Source of the DNA: Paraphaeosphaeria minitans
Taxonomy: Eukaryota > Ascomycota > Dothideomycetes > Pleosporales > Didymosphaeriaceae
DNA length: 64,000 nucleotides
Direction: 5' to 3'
Assembly (NCBI GenBank): GCA_015832175.1
Contig: WJXW01000020.1
Span: 1-64,000 of the forward strand
Position 1 is the first letter of the stretch, and every line of letters starts with the position of its first letter. The notes below the pieces were generated by a model. That model ran no database searches. It saw only the letters and a program-made list of their open reading frames with translations, and was not told the DNA's origin. Both the position numbers and the translations under genes were made by a program. Positions 22,144 through 33,394 of the stretch are shown in pieces.

Positions 22144-22365
22144 ACCCTACTTCCTTGGGGCCGCGCGCCTGCGCCACGACGTTGCTTCTCGGTAACGTTA
22201 TCTGGGAAAGTTCTGCGCTTGGCCGAGGTATAGAGGCCGGGCCGATCCGCATGGTCGAGGCCCTGTAGTAGACGAGCCTTCGACAGAATTAGGAGGGGGC
22301 TGAAAGCGCGATTGGACTTAGCCTCCAGAAGGCTTCAACGTGATCGTTCTGTTCTTAGAACTTCA

Positions 22366-22830
22366 TTAGAACAATAATACACTATCGTCATCATTCCCCA
22401 TTTGTTCATCACAATCGCCTCCCCTTACCGCTTCTATCGTGAAATCCACCGTTAATATACCACCTGAGTTTGCTTTGATGTGATTCTCGCGGCATTCCTT
22501 TACTACCCACATAAATTCCTTCTTGCTGCTGTTATAGCTATCTCCCTGCCCACGCCCTATAGTTTCCTCTACATCGAAACCGGGGCAGTTGAGTTGAATA
22601 TTTAATGCTCTGATTCCTTCCTTATGATCAAAAGGCAATTCGTTGATTAGTTCGCTTAGAGATTTCTCTAAGAAGAGAGCTTTTGAATGCCAGCGCTTGG
22701 ACTCATGTACGGGTGTATGGCAGAGGACCACCCTGTAATTGAAGATGATACCGGCATGTGAATCCCTTGAGCAGGCCACGTCCTTCTTCCGGCTTTGATG
22801 GCGAGGTCTAGGTTTGTTGTTGCGACCCAT
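22366..22830 (-). CDS. Unknown 154-residue protein
   Basis: The first in-frame ATG is at 22830. The N-terminus is very basic (MGRNNKPRPRHQSRKKDVA); the body has alternating strands and helices and ends in an acidic tail with DDDS. No domain is recognised. No stops or odd codons interrupt it, but length alone does not prove a gene. It may pair with the open region at 23062-23840 upstream on the same strand. Confidence 0.4.
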   Translation of the reverse strand: MGRNNKPRPRHQSRKKDVACSRDSHAGIIFNYRVVLCHTPVHESKRWHSKALFLEKSLSELINELPFDHKEGIRALNIQLNCPGFDVEETIGRGQGDSYNSSKKEFMWVVKECRENHIKANSGGILTVDFTIEAVRGGDCDEQMGNDDDSVLLF

Positions 22831-23061
22831 CGTCGATCCCGTTGCTGACCCTCGTAAAATGGAGGGACTATTGAAACTCCTAAGGATCGCTGCATCGATT
22901 TTCAAGGTGACTATTTTGTTCCGCCTTGGGCTGCTCTTTTCTCGGCTTGTATTTCTTGTTTCTTGATTGCTGGAGATTCTCTTTAAAAATGAGTTGTTTC
23001 ACGATTTCATGGATACTAGACGTGTTAGATTGGTGTGCATAGCTAAAGACGATGATAATTC

Positions 23062-23840
23062 TTACAGCGATTGGCGCATTGAATATTTCAGTGAGTTGTA
23101 CTTGGCTGCTGCGGGGTCATCCGGCCAGTATATCTCTCCATTATTGTGCTCGTCCAGAAAAGATGTAGCGAGATGTCCTAGTTTCTGTTGACTTTGAGGT
23201 GATTTCCAAACTCTCAAGTCAGGGTCGTGTAAGCAATGTTCTTGCCGGAATAGCCGAAGCTTCATGACAAAACTTGAGTGGCGGGTAATGCTTTGATCGC
23301 CATAATTAAGTGTATCGCGAAGATTGGTCATGGCTGGTATGGACGAAGCCGACTTGGGACCATCCTTAGGGGGGAAATGGCTGAGTGCGCGCGACATCTT
23401 CTGTGCCCCGGACGGGAAAGGTAAGAGAGCTTCCATTAGGCAGTATTTAAAGACCGGGAAATTTGAGTTTCTAGCTTCCCACTGCATCGCACCCTGGCAA
23501 TTGCCAAGCGCCGCACGTTCATTGCTGCCTACCGAGTCTAAGGTTTCATCTGGCATTACATAAGATATAGCCCGATTACAAAGATGCGGTGTGCTTGCAC
23601 GACTTTCATCGACAAAACCAGGATTCAAACAGAACTTCGAGGTCCAACCATTTTCTGGATTTGTCCCGACATTAAATTGATATGTCTTCTCACTTTTAGT
23701 GCATGTTTCACCCACGTAGCTTTCGTGCTTTTATGAGCACGGATCGCGTAGAAATAAGCGTGTTTCGGCTGCGAATCATGTCTGCCCAACTCGTGAATAT
23801 ACCCATACCATACGTTAAGCCCTGCCCAGCTCGTCACGTC
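23062..23840 (-). CDS. Unknown gene or gene fragment
   Basis: Two overlapping minus-strand frames (23837-23625 and 23715-23062) read as one protein if the frame changes near 23705-23715. The larger part has no ATG at its beginning. The text is protein-like (Trp, Tyr and Cys spread evenly; WPDDPAAAKY near the end) but no family is recognised. It is either a spliced gene with an undetected intron or a frameshifted relic. Confidence 0.3.
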
Positions 23841-26800
23841 GAGACTTTCAGCTGAGCTTTATTCCGGGAGCGTGGCGTCGAGACGCCGGTAAGGGATTCT
23901 CGAGAATTCATCGCCTCTTTCTGGGCGCTCGGTCATCATGCGAGCTGCCTGATAAGATGACAACTCCTTGGCTCGTTCAGTAGTGAACGGTATTGAAACA
24001 CTAGTCGATGGCAGTGCTGAGGGATGAAGTCAAGGGTGGAAGAATTAAACGGGCCTTGTCGAGGACAACACCTTCCCGTTGGAGCCGAAGGCATACGAAC
24101 AAGGTGCAAGCCGTCCATGTACTATGGGGGCCCGCAGAAGCTCAATGGGTTAGGTATGATTGCTATACGCTGCCTTTCACTTGCGACTCTCGTCGAATGG
24201 GAGAAGGGACAATGTTAACCCTACCTTGGTGTCCAAGACATGTCTCGTGTACAGACTTCGAGTTTTGCTCCTTCTTAGCCGGGATATGTCTTGGGAAACA
24301 GGGTGGCGATCACTGACAAAGCGGCTGGTCCGTACGCTGCACTCTGGGCAGGAGCCTGTCGCAGGATGGGGCACTACTGCCACTCCCCAGACGACGTCAA
24401 GGCAGTGTTGACGGATCTGCACTCCTTTTGCGGACTTGATGACTATGCGCAGTGTCTGGCAGGCCCAGCGATCACCAGCTCGTCAACAGCGCATGCCGAG
24501 GAAACACTCGTCGATGACAATGCTGTGGGGCGGGGGGTGGCGAAAGGTATAAGACCGCAAGTGTCTGCCGAAATGTTAGCTATACATCTGAAGCTTCACT
24601 TTCACTGACTCGAATCTAAAGAGGCACGGTCACATTCATCCCGCCTTGTTCTGTGTATTTGTAGCACCCGCTTGACCTGGTGGTTGTATACTCGCGTAAG
24701 TTACCTATGACATCGATCCGCCCTCTGTTCTGACCTTCTCCTGCAGCAACAACTACAATTGCAGACCATGCCGGAGCAACCCCCGAAGAAGCATGGGGCT
24801 GAAGTGCACACATTCTATCCGTGCTGTCCAAATAAGGAGTCCTCATCCAGAGAGATTGTTAACAGCAACATCGCAGGCATAGACGATTCCACCGATGGGG
24901 GCCTTCCAACCGCTAGGATTTGTTTGGAATTCTCTGCTGAGGTCGCGAAACAATGGCAGTGGACTGTTCTTCCGACTCCGGCATGACTGCTCATCCACTG
25001 CCTCCAGGAACGTCTAATAGTCGACAAAAGTTACTAGGAAGAGATGAGGCAGACAACAGAGCGGTGGAGAAGACGCACACACAGCTCGGAGATCCTGACG
25101 AAACAATGCTAATATACGTAATGCCTGTTCAGGATGGCGTCTTGGCAGAAGCTATGGCATACTAAGAACAGGAATTTCCATGGAGTATCCAGCTGGATAT
25201 GACATGCGTGATTCGTTCGACCTATTTTGACCCCGACGCTTAGTATAGCGTCCCACGACCGATCTGCAAGCAGCGAAGCGAGGCAAGCGGTTCGAGAAGA
25301 ATTGAAGACGGAGGAAGCACCACACCAGATCTCTTCGATGATAGCAAACTATCACTTTGTCTTCAAACGACAATTTCTAAACGATAGGTACACACAATGA
25401 CCCATGGTATGGAAAGTCTACTGACGATGCCGAAAGGCATTCGCTTATTGCAGCGTATCTGGTTAAATCGATTGTGACCGCCAGCCAGGTCAACCCATTT
25501 TTGTCAGATTAGAGTGTTGACATGTTCCCTCCCTGCCTGTTACAATATTTTGCAAAATAGATCTTAACCTTGTGTTACAATTCAATTCACGTTGTTATAA
25601 CTTTACTCTTGATTTGGCTTCGATTTGCTGTGCTCATCACTAATGTCTGTTGATTTACTTGCGGCGTGTTGTATTTGGCTGTGTGCGGCTATCGGACCGC
25701 CTAAATGATGTTTAGCAACAAAGGTCCGACGTCTAACTGTACTCACGATAAAAAAGAGCGATTTATGGTATGTATCAGTGTGGTGCGGAGGAGGAATGAG
25801 AGACTGAGTTGATTGTAACAAGCGAGGATCGTAGCCAGCAACTAGTCTACATAAGGTTGGTTGTATCATGTGACAGTGTTGAACGTGATGTCACCTACAC
25901 TAACAGTATGTCTCTTGTTGTTGGAAATCTGAGGAGGCGCCATGACTGGTGCGAGTGAATACTGCAGGCCTGTTGATAATTGGTTGCACATTGAGCCAAT
26001 CCAAATCCGCGGTTTGGAGCCGTTGTGGGGTCTCCGGCCAAGAATGGACGCAAACCGCTGCTCCGAATTAACTTGGCTACATTCTGAGGATCCGGCGACC
26101 ATATTGTTTGCCGAATCCAGTCTTCGAGAAAAGAGCGAAGCCGTGTGGTGTGTAGAGCTAGATCCGAACGAGTCCAGAAACAATCGACTGCCACCAAGGG
26201 AACCGTCTTTGATGTACTGGTAAGCAAGTACGACCACCGGCTTCTTCCGAAAGATAGAGCTAGCCTTCTATCTGTACGTGGCACCTCGCACATACTCCCG
26301 CTACTGTAACTTTTCACCAGTCAAGTTTCCTATTCATCCTGACGCATAAAGATGCTAGTTATATCGCGAGGAGCAACCTGACTACCGATTCGGGTGTCGG
26401 AGCTATAGAAAGAGCAATCAATGAGTCAAGTTGGGTCGATATCTACGGTAAGTTGAATTTTCCTTATCGAGAAGAGTGGCCAGTGCCCGGGAGCTTGGTA
26501 CCACTTCTAGGATTAGATTTCCTGATCTCTCGATGGCTTCATAGTTGTATGCCTGCCCAAGCCACCTTTTCGCTTGCAATTTAGATTCTTGAGGCAATCG
26601 TGGATCTTTTGTTTTGTCGGTGGTCAAACTCATTCTGCTATTCTGAAGTGGATGTAAAAACGTTAAATAAATCCGCCCTGAGCTCGTACTTGAACCATCT
26701 CAGGCGAGACTGATTCTGATATAGTACAGATCTGAATTGAAGGTAAGGATGCTGTACGCGGCTAACACTTGCTGAAAGGGGGTGCCAATATATATACTGG

Positions 26801-29546
26801 TCTCCAGTATCACACAGTTCACTTTTGAAGCCTCTCCGTCCCGAACGCACCAAACAACGAGTTGTTTAGCCGGACCGGTCGCCGCCTACCCGTAAGAAGG
26901 GTAAGGTGCTGGCGAAGTGATAGATGAGTATGAAGCGGTCGGAAGAGTAGTATATCCATTACTACCGTAGCTGTTTGATGGGTAAAGCGGAGGCCTTTCG
27001 GGTTGTTAGCTTGTACCTCAATCTGCTCGAAATCTTTGGCCTACGGTGGATGACTTGTATTGTTGATCCCTAAAGATGTATCAGGAAGAGGTGAATGTAC
27101 CGCAAGGTATGCGTATCCCTGGAGACCTGAGCTGGGGATTGGTGATGGCTTACAAGAGTTGGCATGGTAAACTATTGACGACTGGCTAGTGCGGGTAAGT
27201 TCCATTGATCTTGGGGAAGGCGCTCGTGGCAGTGATTGTTGGTAAGGTGGCATTGCGCGAGACTCCGTTGGCCTTCTCAATTGTTGTTGCCCAAGCATGT
27301 TGGACCTGGCTGTGTGGTTTCCGGCACCGGAGGCTAATGAAAATGATTCAATATTGGCATAAGACCAGTTTCCCTATGGATAGCCTATTCATTTCAGATC
27401 ATTGAATGGTTTAAGGTGGGGTATATGCTGACCAGTCGATTCTCTGTTTGGAAGGGGCCAATATTGCCCCATATCCAGTGCAGGCTCCATGATGAACACC
27501 ACGGTGCTATCATAGTAAGATTAGAGTAGTTTTCAGCGCCAGATTGGATTGAAGGATATACCTCGGGTCCTAGTTCCCGGTGGAGGACCGTGGGATGATT
27601 TTGAATAGGTAGGATCAGTCGCAGTATGACTTCCTGACAGGCAAGGCAGTGTTGAAGGATGACGATCGGCAGGAACACTGGAATGGGCGGAAGGATTGGT
27701 TGTCAGATCACCCTGGTTGAACAGACACTGGTACGGAGGAGGCTTTGCGTGGCAGGTGGTAGGTGCCGATATCAAGAGCCTCCTGGAGAGGTAGGTTCGA
27801 TTGCTTTAGATGGAGTGGTATAGAGGTAAATATACATTAGTGTTCCTGCATTGGCTTCTGTCCATGTACATGAAATAGAGGCTCGCAAGGCAGACTGGTG
27901 AGGTTGGACTCCTTCTCCTGAGATCCCGTGCATCGTGGCGATGCCCGGCATTGCTGGCAGGCATATGCGGGTATTGAGCCGTATGGCCCGAGGCCCAATA
28001 ACAGTGCATCTGCGACGCCGGCAGCCCCACTCCCGGCAAAGAGGCTGGAACTGGTTGCTATCTTGAAGCCTTGTCATCCTAGGCAGCTGCACAGCCAAGC
28101 GCTACCCATCATTTACGAGGGCTCCACGCGGCAACGCCCTCGACTTTGCCCACGACCAGGGCCGTTGATCAGGACTCGGGAAAGCGGGTGTAATTGCCCT
28201 AAGTTGCGGTGACGAGAGGGATGTCACCCTCTCCTGTTGGCGGCGGGAGGCACTTGGGCGTCGCTGGGCCCTTCTGCTGGTGTCACGTTCGAAGGCGACG
28301 GCCTTTCCTGCACGCCCAGCGTGCATACATGGAGTAAGTGTGGCTATTTGTACTATCCTCCGCCGGTCACTCGGTATCTTCGCGTATGGTTAGCAGCACA
28401 TGTCACTGCCGTCGAGCATCTCCCACTTGGTGCAGTCGCTGTTGGTGGCGAGCAGGGGCATCGCAGCTATGACGATGGAGGCCTTGCGAAGAGTTACCGA
28501 TCCGCCCCCGAATTCGATACGCAGAGGTACCCCTGAGAACCTTTTCGGAAAGGTATCAGTATCCAGGCTGCCACTTTCAGTCCAATGCCGCCGGTTGCAG
28601 ATGCATGGACCAAATCCCAAAAATAGGCCAGGATTGGCTGTGAACGGGTACCCAGAACACACTCGGTCAAAAGTAAGTGCCATGCTCATTCCGCGGAACG
28701 ACAAGTGCTACATGCCCACACGTGCCTAGTGTGTCACTATCATTCACTGGCGAACAGGCCAGGCAGTACTCTTCCTATCACGCAGCTTGCGGGAAAGCGA
28801 GCGACCAGAAAGGGTAACAGATCGCTTGGGAATGTCTTACCGGCGTAATAGCCAATTACGCTACACTTTCCCATCTACTGACACGCGCACGGCGGATTTC
28901 ATAAAGGAAGCACTTTGCTTTGATCAGCTTCCTCGCACCATGGACCAGACATAGGACGATCTCATCTGACCCGGAGGCTCTCGGAGCTGGGACCGATAAA
29001 CTTGTACCAGCTATAAGTTTGACCGAAGCGACGAAGGGATGGTGAACAAGAAAGCCTAACAACAATACACACAACGTAGATGCCCTCTCTCACGCTGGAT
29101 CAAAATCGGGGCCGCGCGTCTGGTCATGTCTGCCACGAGTCCGGAAGCTTCGGCCTCCTGAAACACATTCAGTCTGTGTGGATGACGTACTCTTTCAATT
29201 GTATCAACAGACAGTCTAATTAGATCGTGGTGCAGTGAGGTAGTTTCGCGACTGGCTTCAGGATTCCTTTGAGCATTTGGACGGACAGAACGGAAAAGAT
29301 CTGTCTTTGACCAGCCAGCCATGATGTTTCAGCTAGTGAACGTTGGATCCCATGCACGGCTACAGAGCAACGTAAAGTGCTGCGTTACCACTGTCATAGC
29401 CCCGCCTCGACTGTTCCCGAGATGCGGCCTTCAGCGTGGCAAGCGCGCAAGCGTCGGATGGCCTGAGCTTGTGTAAAGTATACAAGGCCATGCGACCCAA
29501 GACAAGGTTGCTTTCAGCGCATTACTCTATCAATGCGATGTAGAAC
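23841..29546. other. 5.7-kb gene desert
   Basis: No recognisable gene, domain or RNA. Many short ORFs of 60-140 codons overlap on opposite strands with no preferred frame. On the minus strand, 27041-28330 shows Pro/Ser-rich short frames that could be a long-decayed gene. 29056-29322 (minus, 88 codons, ATG) is open but unrecognised. Confidence 0.35.
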
Positions 29547-31360
29547 CTACGCGCTCCACCTCTTCATCTCCTTTTCGAGAACCTTCCGAGCGCCCTCAAA
29601 CCTAGGTCGTAACCGGACTTCGATCGGCGCTGGGCTCCTCCCACTCTCTCCATCATATTCGTTGAGGTCGATCGGCTTGCCAGCAATCTGCTGCATGTCG
29701 AACGCCCATAGCATCCGCGAAATGGTGAGCCATATCTCGCGCTACGCAACAAGCATTTCCGGGAATATCCGCCGCCCGGCGCCGAACATCCAGTGAACGC
29801 GCTCGTTCGGGTTGGACAGCTTAGCGCTGGCGGAGGAGTGGAGCTGCTCGTTGACATAACGGTCGGGCTGTGGACGGTCAGTGGGAGAACAGTTGGCTCA
29901 TGAGCAGAGGAATCCGAAGCAGACGAAGGCTTACATCGAATTCCATCGGATTTTCCCATCTGTCGGGGTCGTGATGCATTGTCCACGTGTTCAGTACGAC
30001 GACCGTGCCCTTCGGGATAAGATGCTCGCCGTAAATAAAGTCCTGGCTCGCCATGTGCGGTGTACCAAGCCAGAAAGGATTGTGGCAACGCTCGACTTCT
30101 TTGATGATTGCCCTACAGTAAGGCAAGTTCGCCTCATCCTCCACGGTCGGAAGGCGGTCGCGGCCTACGATGCGGTCTAGTTCCTCTTGGGCACGCTTCT
30201 GAACATGCGGATGCGCAGGGATCAAGGCTGTGAACCATTGCATTACGGAAGCCGTCTGTCGGCGCGTGTAAGTATTTTCAGTGCGGATTTCAAGGGCGCC
30301 TTACCGTCTCGATTCCACCAATCATGAAGGCGCTTGCGAGCATCGTGATGTCGAGTTCATCTAGGTCCTCCTTCTCCTTTGTGAGCAGCATCGTCTTTAC
30401 CAGACAATCCTGCACATCGCCACCAGCTTGCATTTTCTCGTCGATCTCCTTGATGAGACCACCATACACGTTCACCAACTCCGAGTGAAGTGTACGCGCT
30501 CTGCGCCGCATGTTGGACGGCAGCCTTTGTAATATCGGCACGAAGTTGACCAGGTTAGACATATGGCCTGTGATGTTCATGAACTCGCGCGATAGACGAA
30601 GCGCCCGGGCGACCATAGGGTGGTGGATGCTGTCGGTCCGGAAGCCAAAGGTGATGGTGAGTATGTTGTTTAGCGAGCATCGACCTGCGTACACTTGCGG
30701 GTTCACGTCTGCCATGCCGTTCGTACAGTCTCTGTGAAGATGGTGGATCATGCCGGTAGCTTCGAAGTCGAGGACGTGCGTATAAGACTCGACGGCCTTG
30801 CGATTCAGCCAGAGGCTGGCTATACGGCGGTGCTTCCTCCTGTACTATCGTCAGCCAGATCAGGCAGAAAACAGTCTGGCTTTTGATGAACATCTCCTTC
30901 CTATCAGAGAAGACCGCGCCGTGGGTGGCCATCAGGCCCTTTGCGATGCCTGGCTCTGACACGATGATGAAGAGTTGGTTTCCTAGCCATATGGAGTAGA
31001 TGGGCCCATAGTACTTTGCCCATCGGTCAAGGGTGCGCTCGGGATAGCGCTTCAGCGATAGAAACGAGCCTGATGCGTGGTCAGCAGACGCATTTAGTTG
31101 CAGGCAAATGTTGGTATACCTAGCATGGGCAGCCCCGTGGGGCCCTTGGGAATGCTAGCTGCCTTTTTCTTGGGCGAGTCGAGCGGAAGGGGATGGTTGA
31201 AAAGCAAAGAGGCTGCTGCCACCGCTACAACGAATGCAAACCACACCTTGTTGCGAGGATGTTCTAAGAGTTTTCTCAGGACGTCGCCCGTGAGACTGGC
31301 GGGAAGGAGAGCGTGGTAACTGTTGAGGTGGCTCGCGAAGACCAATGTAGGTTCGTCCAT
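29547..31360 (-). pseudogene. Cytochrome P450 pseudogene lacking heme cysteine
   Basis: Exon 1 is 31360-31120: an N-terminal hydrophobic anchor followed by PKGPTGLPMLG. A 50-bp intron (31119-31070) leads to exon 2 with YYGPIYSIWLG. Further introns are 30304-30256 (49 bp) and 29934-29868 (67 bp), all GT-AG and in phase. The I-helix (MIGGIETTAS), the ExxR motif (KEVERCHNPFWLGTPH) and the PERF-like region (EFDPDRY) are intact. Three lesions are seen. Near 30866 about ten residues and the frame are lost before RKHRRIAS. At 29763-29765 the invariant heme-ligand Cys of FGAGRRxCPG is TTC (Phe), and the following Gly is Glu. At 29742-29744 there is a TAG. The protein cannot bind heme as a P450. The family would have been a microsomal monooxygenase; its substrate is unknown. 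Confidence 0.88.
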
Positions 31361-33394
31361 GTTACGAGTTGAACACTAGGTCGAGCTGCTTGAGTCTACA
31401 ACAGTCCACTATTTCAGTGTCGAGCTGCTAGCAACATTGATGAGTCGTTCGATGACCGCGGGCACTTTTCCTCGATTCCTGCGCTTCCCGCGGAAGTCGT
31501 TTATCTGCATTCTCTTATCGCTGTGGTATACACTAGCCTAGGTAAGGCACCGCAACGACTGTAGGATGACACTTCCTACACCCAGTTGTGCGTTCCGCTA
31601 CTTGATGTGCTGATGAAGGCTGATGAAGAAGCACTACGAAGCCGGATTTCGAAACTGACAAGGACCATGCGTCAGCGGGCAGCCTCTCTTGGCACCAATG
31701 TTCACTCTGCTGCCAGTTTGGTTCCTCGTCCCGAGGATGCGTAAGGAAGTCCACTCGTCAACAGCGTGTATCCGCATCATCATAACACGTGAACTTACAC
31801 ACTGTCTGTAGCACCACATCCCGTGCTTCCCACGACCGCTTGGTAACAACAATCCCCCAATCTCCCATTCCGAACCCCAATCAGAGCTCCGACCAGAACA
31901 GCGTGCGCGAGTACCTAAATTCTAGAGGCACCAGATCTCTTCTGGACAACATACCTGCCCCGGACCAGGTTCGGTTTGACGACCAGGGCGTCCTCCACAA
32001 TGCTCCACATGGGAGGCTGCTCATCGGCCACCACGCGGAAACAGGCGACGCAATCTATGCATACATCCGGCCGTCTAGCGCTTCTCAAAGAGTTGTATTC
32101 TCTGCCGAAGATACCCGCGGCCAGCCCATCGTCGGCATCAGTCATGGAGATGTTGCCAGGCAGCGCATTCTGTATCCATTCAACAAGACCTTTCCCCAGG
32201 ACGGCCGGTGCCTCGGCCGAGCGGATAAAGCACGACTTGCGATTGTGGTAAGGTGGTATTTCATCGCTACCGGGCGAACAAAGCTGCGTTCGCCCAAATC
32301 CCTGCAAACATTCTGCAAGCAATTTCGTAGCGCACTTCGATACATCGCAAATCGTTCGGAGTCCACTGCAGGCCGGCTGCCGCGAAATCCATCGGGGCAA
32401 GAAGATGATCTCAGGAGTGCCGGCGGCACACACGTCGATGAGAGTGACATACAATCCGCTCTCCTCGCAACAATGCTTTCCCCTTCCCCATAGCCTACCG
32501 TGATCGCGAAGGAGGCTCATCGATGGCCAAGCCTATCCCTGGAGCCGCCAGGAAGTGAGAAAAGTACCTCCGTGGGCGGTCTGCCACCCAGTACCGCAAC
32601 TTGCCGCTCACGACGTTGAATTCTAGAACGCCATGCGTAGGATGTTGGAGGCTCCCGAGCACATCAAACGCATACATCATCAGCTTACGATACAGATGCA
32701 TGACGAACAGGGCAACTCACTGTGAATGCGACCGCATGCGCCGGACGGGACATGGAAGGATTCAGATGCACTACGGAAGACTGTGCTGGAAGATTTCAAA
32801 GCACGACTTGCGCTTTCTTCGAAGACGTAGCTACTACTGGACAGTAGAATTGCGCACGATGCCCTCTCCATCTCCGTGCCTGGCTCCGATTGGTTAATGC
32901 CTGGTGCTTGGACAGTTTCTACGGGATCGGAGGGCACTGTGTACTGATATTGCCGAAGCAACTCAACGCTGACTTCATTCGACTGGAGCTTCTATCGATC
33001 GCCTTGTACACCTCCCGTGTGTTCATAGTAATGCCAAGGTACTTTATCAGCTCGTGCACGGACTGAGAGAACAGTTTGTGAATGTGCAAGGCCACTTGGC
33101 TATAAATGCGCCCTCGTCTCGACATCATAACGTGTTGCGAAGGAGGGCTCTAAGTTAGTAGACTTTGTAAACATTAAGCTACCAACGCTACGTTAGGTCG
33201 TTCTTCTCAGCAGCAATGGACCTCTTTAGGTGTTCTAGGCGACTCAATCCCGGGCTTTTTGCTTGGATTCTCGCCGAAGACGAGCACATTCGTGTACACT
33301 TCCAGCTGCCTGTTTTTTCAGGCTACCTTGATGCCATGCTAGCCGTTTTGTCGCTGTGCCAATTCTCGTGAGACCCATGTACTAAGTGGTTCCA
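31361..33394. other. Interval with unassigned open frames
   Basis: A + strand frame at 31789-32493 (234 codons) reads like protein (for example RSLLDNIPAPDQVRFDDQG) but has no ATG until its last residues; it would need an upstream exon. An opposing minus-strand frame at 31915-32520 does have an ATG. I cannot choose between them and recognise neither. Confidence 0.3.

Noticed and set aside
28390..28729. Two overlapping frames on opposite strands
   Set aside because: Neither shows a family resemblance; mutual shadows in an unassigned region.
31915..32520. 201-codon minus-strand frame opposite the 31789-32493 frame
   Set aside because: Has an ATG but reads less like protein than the + strand; neither could be confirmed.
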